From positions 1 through 64,000 of the forward strand of contig JAGKWO010000005.1 of NCBI GenBank assembly GCA_021151835.1: a DNA stretch of 64,000 bases, read 5' to 3'. The notes beneath the pieces were generated by a model. It worked only from the letters and a program-made list of their open reading frames with translations, was not told where the DNA came from and did not search any database. Within the stretch, counting starts at the first letter, position 1; each line of letters begins with the position of its first letter. Origin of the DNA: Gammaproteobacteria bacterium (GTDB lineage Bacteria > Pseudomonadota > Gammaproteobacteria > Pseudomonadales > Cellvibrionaceae). Both the position numbers and the translations under genes were made by a program. This document shows positions 52,006 through 60,421 of this stretch, one piece after another.

Positions 52006-54003
52006 ATGCCTCCTATCATCAAGTCTCCCCGTGCAAACATTTTTGGCCCGTACATTTATTTGGTACGTATGGCGGTTTTATCATTAATAGTGCTCAGCAT
52101 TAGTCGTATAGCGCTTGTGGGCTGGAATTATGAGCGGGTGGAGGTTGCCGGCAATCTGGCTAGTATTTTTTTTCAGGGCGCCAGGGCCGATATCATACTT
52201 ATTTGCTTATGGCTTTTAATTCCGGTGTTGTCTGTCCCGTTGTTCGCATGGAGCCGCTGGGCAACAATTTGGTTTAAGGGCACTTATGTATGGAGCATCA
52301 TCGGATTGATTGGCATCCTGTTTATGGAGTTGGCAACGCCGGCATTCCTGCTGCAATTTGATACCAGGCCGAACCGGCTTTTTATTGAATATTTAAAATA
52401 TCCGCAAGAAGTTTTATCAACCTTATGGCATGGATTTAGAGTGCCATTTATTGGCGGAATATTATTAACAGGGTTGCTCGGATATGGACTCCATTATCTG
52501 TTGCGTTTGCCGACACATTCCCTGGCCGTATGGTCCCCGGCAAAAAATTTATTGGTGTGGCCATTGGTGGTTATTGCAGTGTTCATGGGAATCCGCTCTA
52601 CAACCAATCATCGGCCAGCCAACCCCGCTATGTTTGCAATTACCGGTGATTCAATGGTGAATTCATTAGTCATCAATTCCGGTTATTCAGTTCTTTATGC
52701 GCTCTACAGCATGAAACATGAAGCGCGCTCCAGTGAAATTTACGGCAAGCTATCAACAGAAGAAATGCTTCAATACAGCCTTGATTGGCCATGGTTGAAA
52801 GATTACCAGTTTAATAATCCCGACTACCCGACACTCCATCAACAAACCGCTGCAATTTCGCGTGATAAACCATTGAATCTGGTTATCGTGCTCCAGGAGA
52901 GTATGGGGGCAACATTTGTTAAATCATTGGGAGGAATTGAAGCAACACCTGAATTGGAAAAGTTGGCAGGGGAGGGAATATGGTTCGAACAATTGTATGC
53001 TACCGGGACTCGCTCAGTGCGAGGTATCGAGGCGGTAATTTCCGGCTATTTGCCCACACCGGCACAAAGTGTTGTGAAACTTTCCAATAGTCAAAATAAT
53101 TTTGCCACTATTGCTTCGATCCTGAAGTCTGCTGGTTATCAAACTCAATTTATTTATGGAGGTGAGGCACATTTTGATAACATGCGCGGTTTCTTCACTA
53201 ACAATGGAGTCGAAGATGTTGTTGATATCCAGCGAATTAAAAATCCCGTTTTTGTAGCCAGCTGGGGCGCAAGTGATGAAGATCTTTTTCATACGGCACA
53301 CAAAGAGTTGAGCGCTCTTCACAATGCCGGGAAACCATTCTTCAGTTTAATTTTCACATCCAGCAATCACGAACCATTTGAATTTCCTGATAATCGGATA
53401 ACGTTGCTGGAGCAGCCAAAGCATACTGCTAACAATGCCGTTAAGTATGCTGATTGGGCCATGGGGCGCTTCATCGAGCAGGCAAAACAAAGCGATTATT
53501 GGCAAGATACCGTGTTTTTAATTGTGGCCGATCATGATAATCGAGTGTATGGCAATAACCTTATTCCCGTTGAAAAATTCAAAATTCCCGGATTGATCCT
53601 TGGTGCAGATATAAAACCATCCCGAATATCAGCATTGAGCAGCCAAATTGATTTGGCTCCAACGGTGTTGTCATTGATGGGTATTTCAACATGCCACCCA
53701 ATGGTAGGGCGTGATTTCACCAAAGATTCGACCAGTCCCGGCCGCGCTTTTTTACAGTTCGACGATTATTTTGCATTAATGGAACCGGAGAAAATTACTA
53801 TTTTAAAACCGGATCAAACTGCCGTTGTAGCCCATTATAAAGAGAACGAAAAAACCCTGGATATCTCCGCCGTAGCATCTGAAATGGAAACAAAGAGGGC
53901 GCTTGCCCATGTCCAATTGCCATCTTATTTATATCGGGAACACCGTTACCCGAATAGTACAGATTGTTTCTTATCCGCCAACCAATTTCGAGCTGTCAAT
54001 TAG
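52006..54003 (+). CDS. LTA-synthase-like membrane sulfatase
   Basis: This 665-residue protein has five N-terminal membrane helices and a large periplasmic sulfatase-fold domain (LVIVLQESMGATFVKSLGG, LYATGTRSVRGIEAVISGYLP with the likely nucleophile Thr, FLIVADHDNRVYG). It is like LtaS/MdoB phosphoglycerol transferases of gram-negatives, which decorate glucans or lipids. Two PmrA-like boxes precede it, suggesting it is part of the envelope-modifying regulon. The transferred group is unknown. Confidence 0.9.
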   Translation: MPPIIKSPRANIFGPYIYLVRMAVLSLIVLSISRIALVGWNYERVEVAGNLASIFFQGARADIILICLWLLIPVLSVPLFAWSRWATIWFKGTYVWSIIGLIGILFMELATPAFLLQFDTRPNRLFIEYLKYPQEVLSTLWHGFRVPFIGGILLTGLLGYGLHYLLRLPTHSLAVWSPAKNLLVWPLVVIAVFMGIRSTTNHRPANPAMFAITGDSMVNSLVINSGYSVLYALYSMKHEARSSEIYGKLSTEEMLQYSLDWPWLKDYQFNNPDYPTLHQQTAAISRDKPLNLVIVLQESMGATFVKSLGGIEATPELEKLAGEGIWFEQLYATGTRSVRGIEAVISGYLPTPAQSVVKLSNSQNNFATIASILKSAGYQTQFIYGGEAHFDNMRGFFTNNGVEDVVDIQRIKNPVFVASWGASDEDLFHTAHKELSALHNAGKPFFSLIFTSSNHEPFEFPDNRITLLEQPKHTANNAVKYADWAMGRFIEQAKQSDYWQDTVFLIVADHDNRVYGNNLIPVEKFKIPGLILGADIKPSRISALSSQIDLAPTVLSLMGISTCHPMVGRDFTKDSTSPGRAFLQFDDYFALMEPEKITILKPDQTAVVAHYKENEKTLDISAVASEMETKRALAHVQLPSYLYREHRYPNSTDCFLSANQFRAVN

Positions 54004-54051
54004 CGTAGTATTTCAATTTTGAATTGAATCGTATTTAGGAGAGTAGTTATC

Positions 54052-54804
54052 GTGAATACGCAAAATAATCTGGCTAAAGTGCCCGAAGTAACATTTGTTT
54101 TTTGGGTTGTAAAAATACTTGCAACCACGCTTGGTGAAACCGGTGGTGATGCAGTATCCATGTCTCTAAACCTCGGTTATTTATTGAGTACCGGGATTTT
54201 TGCAATCATTTTTTTAGTTGCAGTATGGGCTCAAGTCAACGCTAAAAAATTCCACCCCTTGTTGTATTGGTTTACGATCATAGCTACCACAACTGTAGGT
54301 ACAACACTTGCTGATTTCACTACTCGCTCAATTGGTATCGGCTACCCAGGTGGCTCTACACTACTTATGTTACTGCTACTGGCGTCTTTGTTTATCTGGC
54401 ACCGAACTGAAGGCACAATAGCTGTAAATTCAGTCAGCTTGCCGCGGGTCGAAGTTTTTTACTGGATTACAATTATGCTCTCACAAACTTTAGGCACTGC
54501 ACTTGGTGACTGGTGCGCAGATTCTTTGGAGTTTGGTTACCTCGGAAGTGCAATTATCTTTGGTTCTCTACTGATAGGAGTTGCGTTAGCGTATTTCTTT
54601 ACCGGACTATCCCACACAGGATTGTTTTGGGTAGCATTTATTCTGACTCGTCCACTAGGAGCAGTTGTTGGTGATTTTCTTGATAAACCACTGGATCACG
54701 GTGGCCTGGAACTGAGCAGATACTGGGCATCGACTGCACTGTTGTTGGCAATTTTAGCGTGTATCTTTCTATTTAAACCAAGGGCTGCAAGCAAGTTGCA
54801 CTAA
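54052..54804 (+). CDS. COG4705-type membrane protein
   Basis: This 250-residue protein has about eight membrane helices in tandem repeats with TTLGETGGDAVS, TTVGTTLADFTTRSI, QTLGTALGDWCAD and RPLGAVVGDFLDKPL. This repeated T(L/V)G-x-x-x-x-D pattern is characteristic of the COG4705 family, whose function is not settled. A start codon GTG/ATG at 54052 follows AGGAGAG. It lies 48 bases after the sulfatase gene, in the same operon. Confidence 0.85.
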   Translation: MNTQNNLAKVPEVTFVFWVVKILATTLGETGGDAVSMSLNLGYLLSTGIFAIIFLVAVWAQVNAKKFHPLLYWFTIIATTTVGTTLADFTTRSIGIGYPGGSTLLMLLLLASLFIWHRTEGTIAVNSVSLPRVEVFYWITIMLSQTLGTALGDWCADSLEFGYLGSAIIFGSLLIGVALAYFFTGLSHTGLFWVAFILTRPLGAVVGDFLDKPLDHGGLELSRYWASTALLLAILACIFLFKPRAASKLH

Positions 54805-54985
54805 GCAAATTTTTGGCAGCTTTCTCCGGGGCAATGATCTCATCTGCAAGGTGAGTCCGATCAAACACAGCTTTATTTTTCATTGCTTTATTTCTTATTT
54901 AGTAATGTCTGCGCCGGAAAATTGCACAAGGCGGATGACAACAAAAAATGCCGGTGCTTTTTGGAATATTTTCTGATCGGGATTG

Positions 54986-55010
54986 AAGGCCCGTATGTAG
55001 GGCCTTGATT
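54986..55010 (+). terminator. Hairpin terminator after the COG4705 gene
   Basis: The 7-bp stem AAGGCCC / GGGCCTT with a 7-base loop is followed by GATTTT. It lies about 180 bases past the stop at 54804, between convergent units; I see nothing else in 54805-55074. Confidence 0.5.
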
Positions 55011-55074
55011 TTGAAGGGTTATGTTATATCTAATTTCGCATAATGTAGATTATGTTAAATAAGATATCAAAAAA

Positions 55075-55437
55075 CTAGGCATTGGCTACCATGTCAAACA
55101 ATTCACTTTCTTTTGGTGTTTCTGGCGATGCTCGCAGCATTTCAATCAATTGATTACCTGCCTCTTCATTTAACGCATCCAGCTCTACACCAAAGCCGTG
55201 GTCTGTCGTGTGAATAACAATTGAATCAAAACGGTAACGCTGTAATTTTTGTGCGTTGCGATAAACCAGAATTTCGATTCCCAATTGTTGCAACGGCTTT
55301 ACCTCTGACAAATCCGATTTGATAAAAAGCCCATGGCGTGTGCCATTTTTAATGCGGCCAATAGCTATTGGCACTTCATATCTGTAAATCAAAATTTTGA
55401 TATCGGCGTCATAGCGCGTGCTGCATCTGTGTTCCAT
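55075..55437 (-). CDS. PilZ domain protein at the end of the glycogen operon
   Basis: From the ATG at 55437, preceded by AAAGGA, the product has 120 residues. The start is MEHRCSTRYDADIKI with the RxxxR motif and later NGTRHGLFIKSD, a near match to the D/NxSxxG motif, so it is a PilZ-type cyclic di-GMP binding domain. It lies 53 bases after malQ on the same strand. A link of glycogen metabolism to cyclic di-GMP is inferred. The non-canonical second motif leaves binding unproven. Confidence 0.72.
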   Translation of the reverse strand: MEHRCSTRYDADIKILIYRYEVPIAIGRIKNGTRHGLFIKSDLSEVKPLQQLGIEILVYRNAQKLQRYRFDSIVIHTTDHGFGVELDALNEEAGNQLIEMLRASPETPKESELFDMVANA

Positions 55438-55489
55438 AGCGATTCCTTTAAATAGTTGAGTGATAATTGTTCTATCAATCCCGGGATTT

Positions 55490-57001
55490 TCATCCAAGCC
55501 GATGATAGATTGCCAATAACTGCCGAATACGATCAGCAAGTGCGGGCTCAACCTGATCCCACGAAAACGTCCACACCCAATTTTTATCCGTTGTACCAGG
55601 CATATTCATCCTGTGCCTTCCATCTAGCTCCAAAAAATCCTGCATGGGAATAATGGCCATGCGCCCTACTGATGCTAATGCTGACTCAATCAACAGCCAC
55701 GGCATTTTTTCATCAGAATGAAAACAATATTCTTGTACGCGGTTACGATTTGCATCGTTTATCGATTCCCACCAGCCGAGGGTGGTATCGTTATCATGCG
55801 TGCCGGTATAAATTACATCACTGCGTGTATGGTTGTGAGGTAGATGAGGGTTGTTAGTATTACCATCAAACGCAAATTGCAAGACGAGCATTCCAGGCAA
55901 ATCAAATTGATTGCGCAATGCTTCAACTTCCTCAGTAATCACGCCCAGATTCTCAGCAACTAACGGCAGTCCCGGATATGCATTAAAACATGCGGTGAGA
56001 AATGCTTCCCCGGGAGCTTTTACCCATTTCCCCAACCGAGCGTCATGACTGTTGCCAGGAATTTCCCAATACGCTTCAAAGCCACGGAAATGATCTATAC
56101 GAATTAAATCAAATAACTGGAGCTGTGTACGCAGTCTTGCAAGCCACCACTGGAAACCATCTTTTGCCATTGCTTGCCATGCGTAATGTGGATTGCCCCA
56201 ATGTTGCCCGGTCTCCGAAAAATAATCTGGTGGAACACCGGCTACAGTCAGAGGATTTCCCTCCTCATCTAATTGAAAATAGTGTTGCTGCGACCATACA
56301 TCTGCACTGTCATGCCCGACGAAAATAGGCATATCTCCAAATAAATAAATGCCTTTTTGATTTGCATAATTTTTTAAAGAGAGCCATTGGGTAAAAAAAG
56401 CAAACTGTTCAAAAAGAACTACATCAATATCATCTTTTAATTCAATCCGGATTTCATCAATTGTTTTTTGGTGGCGTTGCCGCAATTCAATGGGCCAGCT
56501 ACTCCATGAGGCTCCCTCATAGTGTTTACGAATCGCACAAAATAACGAAAAATCATCTAACCAATATTTTTGTTGTGAGCAAAAATTCTGAAAATCCTGC
56601 AGGGTTTGATTTCCCTCATTGGTGTCAATAAATGCATAAAAAGATAAAGCGCCTGTTTGGCGCACCAATGCGGTACTTTCCCTGTTAGCAAGCAAATCGC
56701 CCGCCTTGATCCAACCTCTTTCCAATAGCCAATCCAGACTGATTAATTCGGGATTGCCGGCATGGGCTGAAATGGACTGGTAAGGAGACATATCCGCTTG
56801 CGTAGGCCCGGTTGGCAACATTTGCCAAATAGTCAGACCGGATTTGGCTAACAAGTCAATAAAATAATAGGCGTCTTTTCCTAATGTGCCGAATCTATTT
56901 TTTCGATTGTCACCCCAATAAGATTCGGAACAAGGTAAAGAAGTCGGATGCAACAAAACACCAGCCGTACGTCGTTGAAAAAATGGTGATTTGTCTGCCA
57001 T
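55490..57001 (-). CDS. malQ: 4-alpha-glucanotransferase (amylomaltase)
   Basis: This 503-residue GH77 enzyme transfers glucan segments between alpha-1,4 chains. Key motifs include YQSISAHAGNPELISL, the nucleophile Asp in LIRIDHFRGFEAYW, the acid Glu in VAENLGVITEEV and YTGTHDNDTTLGW. It lies 53 bases after the GH57 gene and before the PilZ gene, in the glycogen operon. Confidence 0.95.
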   Translation of the reverse strand: MADKSPFFQRRTAGVLLHPTSLPCSESYWGDNRKNRFGTLGKDAYYFIDLLAKSGLTIWQMLPTGPTQADMSPYQSISAHAGNPELISLDWLLERGWIKAGDLLANRESTALVRQTGALSFYAFIDTNEGNQTLQDFQNFCSQQKYWLDDFSLFCAIRKHYEGASWSSWPIELRQRHQKTIDEIRIELKDDIDVVLFEQFAFFTQWLSLKNYANQKGIYLFGDMPIFVGHDSADVWSQQHYFQLDEEGNPLTVAGVPPDYFSETGQHWGNPHYAWQAMAKDGFQWWLARLRTQLQLFDLIRIDHFRGFEAYWEIPGNSHDARLGKWVKAPGEAFLTACFNAYPGLPLVAENLGVITEEVEALRNQFDLPGMLVLQFAFDGNTNNPHLPHNHTRSDVIYTGTHDNDTTLGWWESINDANRNRVQEYCFHSDEKMPWLLIESALASVGRMAIIPMQDFLELDGRHRMNMPGTTDKNWVWTFSWDQVEPALADRIRQLLAIYHRLG

Positions 57002-57054
57002 TAAAACCCTGCCCTTTACCGCGAATAAATAACAAAAAATTATAGGTGCAATTA

Positions 57055-58782
57055 TTAATTTGAATGCCCTTGACGCATGACTCCGCCTGAGGCGGGATCA
57101 CCGCCACCAACACTGATTACCTGATTCAGATAGCTTGGTGCAGGTGTTTCAATTAATGCATAGAGATTCATTAAATGACGACGAAACAAATACTCAAAAT
57201 CACTAACGCTTTGGGCAGGATTGTAGTCTCCAAACCACCAAAACCAATCCGAACCTTCACACAAAGCCAATTGTTTTTCAATTTGTGCGAGTTGCTCCGC
57301 AGAAAAACTTCTTTTCTTTAACGCTTGATCAACCTGTTGCTTCGCATCACACAACATATCCCAGCCACGGTTTTTATCTTTATCACCAATCCAGGTGGAA
57401 AAAGTACCATAGACCCAACTGCCGGCAACCAAATGCGGTAAACGCAACGGTTCAGGTTTTTGTTGATCCAGAATTTCGCTATAAGTTGATAACTCAAGTA
57501 AAGGGTGTGTGGTTAAGCGTTCATAGAGAGAGTGTAAAAAGTGAAATGCATTTTCGGGGAAATATTCCCATGCATTTTCGCCATCCATAATTACTGAAAT
57601 AACAGTGTTCTTTGTATCCTTGGCAGTATTGGCGATATTAACCATGTGATTGACCAAATCTCCGATAGCATCATCCGAGTGCCAGGTCGAATATTTAAAT
57701 CCAATCAAATCAGACAAACCATCATCGCGAAAAAATGTATTGATTTTGACGCTGGCAAACTCATACGCTCGATGGAGTGATTGTTGTGTCGTTTTTAATT
57801 CAGTGGCAATCGTATGGTTCTCAATAGCGCGCAAACTATTGTGTAATACCGAATCGCCTGTTGCAGCCCAATCAAATTTGGCTTCATGCAAGAGTTTTAA
57901 TGTGTCGTCACTAAGCGAACCTTCCGAGGCCCAGCAACCGCGAGGACGTTTTCCGAAATAATTTTCGAAAGTTTTTATGCCTTCATTTAAATGCCACTTT
58001 GCACGATTACGTCCATCGGGGTAACAGGTGGCAGCAGGAAGCGCCACATTTGGCATAGCTTCTTTGGCCGAATTTAAATCAATAAGCAAAGGTATGATCG
58101 GATGTGCATAAGGACTCATGCATAACTCAATTTGCCCATCATCCGCTAATTTTTTGTAACGCGGACCAATAGATGCAACCAGCTCGCCAATAATACCCAG
58201 CAATTCACGCCGTTCTTCCAGCGTAAATCCGCGCTCTTTAACCTGTAGCCGCTGGATACGGTCATCACTACGACGAGGAATTTCTGCGAGCCAACTCAAG
58301 TGATACCAAACACCCAGATCAATTAAAAACTGTTCGTTTAAATAACGGCTAACAAATGGTTTATCTTTAAAGCTTTGGACCAAATCCGCCAACTCGCGAT
58401 AAACAGGAAAGCGTTCGATCATCCGCTCCCTGTTTGCACGCAAGTATTTTTGCGCAAGATCGACGAATGCCATACTGCCTGGCAATGGTAAATTAGGTTC
58501 AACGAGAGAGGCCAACACGGCATCTTTTATTTTGTCGCCGTGCGCTAAATGCGCAGCTATTTGCTGCGCATAATCATCGAGCTGTTCCAACAGGATTGGC
58601 GCAAAGTTTACTACCGCTTTTGCGGCTGGCTGCGCTTCAATATGCGCAGCCATATCAACATAATCTTTGATGGCGTGAAGATAAGTCCAGGGGAAATAGT
58701 ATTCACCGGTCATGATGTCGCGATAGTCCGGCTGATGCATATGCCAAAGGAATACGACCTTCGTTTTGCCATTATTAGCCAT
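57055..58782 (-). CDS. GH57 alpha-glucan-active enzyme
   Basis: This 575-residue GH57 protein has FLWHMHQPDYRD at the start, the nucleophile Glu in GCWASEGSLSDDTL and the Asp of SVIMDGENAWEYF. In this family members are alpha-amylases, amylopullulanases or branching enzymes. The start at 58782 overlaps glgC by 8 bases, with AGGA 8 bases before, so it is coupled to glgC. In this cluster it should act on glycogen. Confidence 0.9.
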   Translation of the reverse strand: MANNGKTKVVFLWHMHQPDYRDIMTGEYYFPWTYLHAIKDYVDMAAHIEAQPAAKAVVNFAPILLEQLDDYAQQIAAHLAHGDKIKDAVLASLVEPNLPLPGSMAFVDLAQKYLRANRERMIERFPVYRELADLVQSFKDKPFVSRYLNEQFLIDLGVWYHLSWLAEIPRRSDDRIQRLQVKERGFTLEERRELLGIIGELVASIGPRYKKLADDGQIELCMSPYAHPIIPLLIDLNSAKEAMPNVALPAATCYPDGRNRAKWHLNEGIKTFENYFGKRPRGCWASEGSLSDDTLKLLHEAKFDWAATGDSVLHNSLRAIENHTIATELKTTQQSLHRAYEFASVKINTFFRDDGLSDLIGFKYSTWHSDDAIGDLVNHMVNIANTAKDTKNTVISVIMDGENAWEYFPENAFHFLHSLYERLTTHPLLELSTYSEILDQQKPEPLRLPHLVAGSWVYGTFSTWIGDKDKNRGWDMLCDAKQQVDQALKKRSFSAEQLAQIEKQLALCEGSDWFWWFGDYNPAQSVSDFEYLFRRHLMNLYALIETPAPSYLNQVISVGGGDPASGGVMRQGHSN

Positions 58783-60040
58783 TGACTTCATCCTGTCCTA
58801 ACATGTCGGGAGTTACCAGCACAACACCTTTGGGTGACACATGGAAACGTTTTTTATCAGCTTCCAGATCGTATCCAATTACCGTACCTTCAGGAATTTT
58901 ACAGCGTCGATCAATTAATGCTTTGCGGATTTTACAATTGCGCCCTACTTCCACACTGGGAAATAAAACAGAATCTTCAATTTCACAATAAGAATGTACC
59001 CGCACGCGCGGGAATAGTAGAGAGTGTTTGACAGCGGAGCCGGAGATAATACAACCACCGGCAATTAATGAATCCACGGCGTAACCGCGACGGCCATCAT
59101 CATTAAAAACAAATTTGGCTGGCGCTACTTGTTCCTGATAAGTCCAGATTGGCCAGGCAGCATCATATAAATCCAATTCCGGAGTGATGCCTGTTAATTC
59201 AAGGTTTGCTTCCCATAATGAATCAACGGTTCCCACATCGCGCCAGTATGCATCACCACCGGATACCGGATCACGGAATGGAAATGCATTGACTCGATGG
59301 GTTTTAATCATCGACGGGATAATATCTTTACCGAAATCGTGCGATGAATCAGGTTTGTCACGATCCTTTAGCAATTCGCGGAACAGCACTTTGGTGCTGA
59401 AAACATAAATGCCCATTGATGCAAGTGCTTTATCCGGTTTGCCAATCAACGGTTCAGGTTTTGGTGGTTTCTCCGTAAATTTAACAATTCGATAATCCTT
59501 ATCGATATCCATCACGCCGAATGCATGGGCAATTTCGAGCGGCACCTCGATACATCCCACAGTGATATCAGCGCCACGCTCAACGTGTGCGGCAATCATG
59601 GTACCGTAGTCCATTTTATAGACATGGTCGCCAGCAAGAATGAGCACGTACTCAGGGTTATGGCGACGGATGATATCGATGTTTTGCAACACTGCATCAG
59701 CGGTACCTGCGTACCAGGACTCGCTCAAGCGCTGCTGGGCGGGTAACAACTCGACGAATTCACCGAGCTCACCACCTAAAAAGCCCCAGCCACGCTGCAC
59801 GTGGCGATCAAGTGAATGCGATTTGTATTGGGTGAGTACACTGATGCGACGAATGCCGGAGTTAACACAATTGGAAAGGGGGAAATCAATGATGCGAAAT
59901 TTACCACCGAAATGAACCGCAGGCTTAGCGCGCCAATCTGTGAGTTGATGCAACCGGGAACCACGTCCACCGGCCAAAATCACTGCAAGGGTTTCTCGAG
60001 TAAGACGACTAACGAAACGACCCGATGTAGGTGTACTCAT
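58775..60040 (-). CDS. glgC: Glucose-1-phosphate adenylyltransferase
   Basis: This 421-residue enzyme makes ADP-glucose from ATP and glucose-1-phosphate, the first step in glycogen synthesis. Motifs include LAVILAGGRGSRLHQLTDWRAKPAVHFGG, FVELLPAQQR, GTADAVLQN, and GGDAYWRDVGT, followed by a left-handed beta-helix. It is the first gene of a four-gene minus-strand operon and is divergent from glgB. Confidence 0.97.
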   Translation of the reverse strand: MSTPTSGRFVSRLTRETLAVILAGGRGSRLHQLTDWRAKPAVHFGGKFRIIDFPLSNCVNSGIRRISVLTQYKSHSLDRHVQRGWGFLGGELGEFVELLPAQQRLSESWYAGTADAVLQNIDIIRRHNPEYVLILAGDHVYKMDYGTMIAAHVERGADITVGCIEVPLEIAHAFGVMDIDKDYRIVKFTEKPPKPEPLIGKPDKALASMGIYVFSTKVLFRELLKDRDKPDSSHDFGKDIIPSMIKTHRVNAFPFRDPVSGGDAYWRDVGTVDSLWEANLELTGITPELDLYDAAWPIWTYQEQVAPAKFVFNDDGRRGYAVDSLIAGGCIISGSAVKHSLLFPRVRVHSYCEIEDSVLFPSVEVGRNCKIRKALIDRRCKIPEGTVIGYDLEADKKRFHVSPKGVVLVTPDMLGQDEVNG

Positions 60041-60421
60041 TACAACGTTTTCCTTATGGCTATTGTATGTAACAACGATGAATTTTTTGTGACTTCGTTG
60101 ACAAGAGTAAGAGCAATATCAATGCCAATAAATTGATTTACCTCAAACTCTATTCGGATACAAAAAATTATTGGTGCATTTTTTAACAAGGTAGATGCCC
60201 ACTTTAAATGCAAGGCTAATTGTAGCCACAAGTTTGGCACCGAACCTGCAAATGTGTTTCACTGATGCTAATTTTTTGCAAAAAGTTGGTGCAACAAAAT
60301 GAATAGATAATAGCTAAGCTAGTAGATCCCAAGCATGTGACGTTTTTATGTAGCCCAAAACTGTGCAATTAGTACGAAATGAAAAACTACGCGCCAAAAT
60401 TTTACTTTAGGAATCAAATGC
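60041..60421. other. Divergent glgC-glgB promoter region
   Basis: This 381-base AT-rich region holds the promoters of both glycogen units. TTGGTGCA occurs twice (60171-60178 and 60286-60293). The second, within TTTTGCAAAAAGTTGGTGCAAC, resembles TGTGCAAAAACAATGGCGCAAC at 43837-43856 upstream of the GH15-like gene. No gene is seen. Confidence 0.5.
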
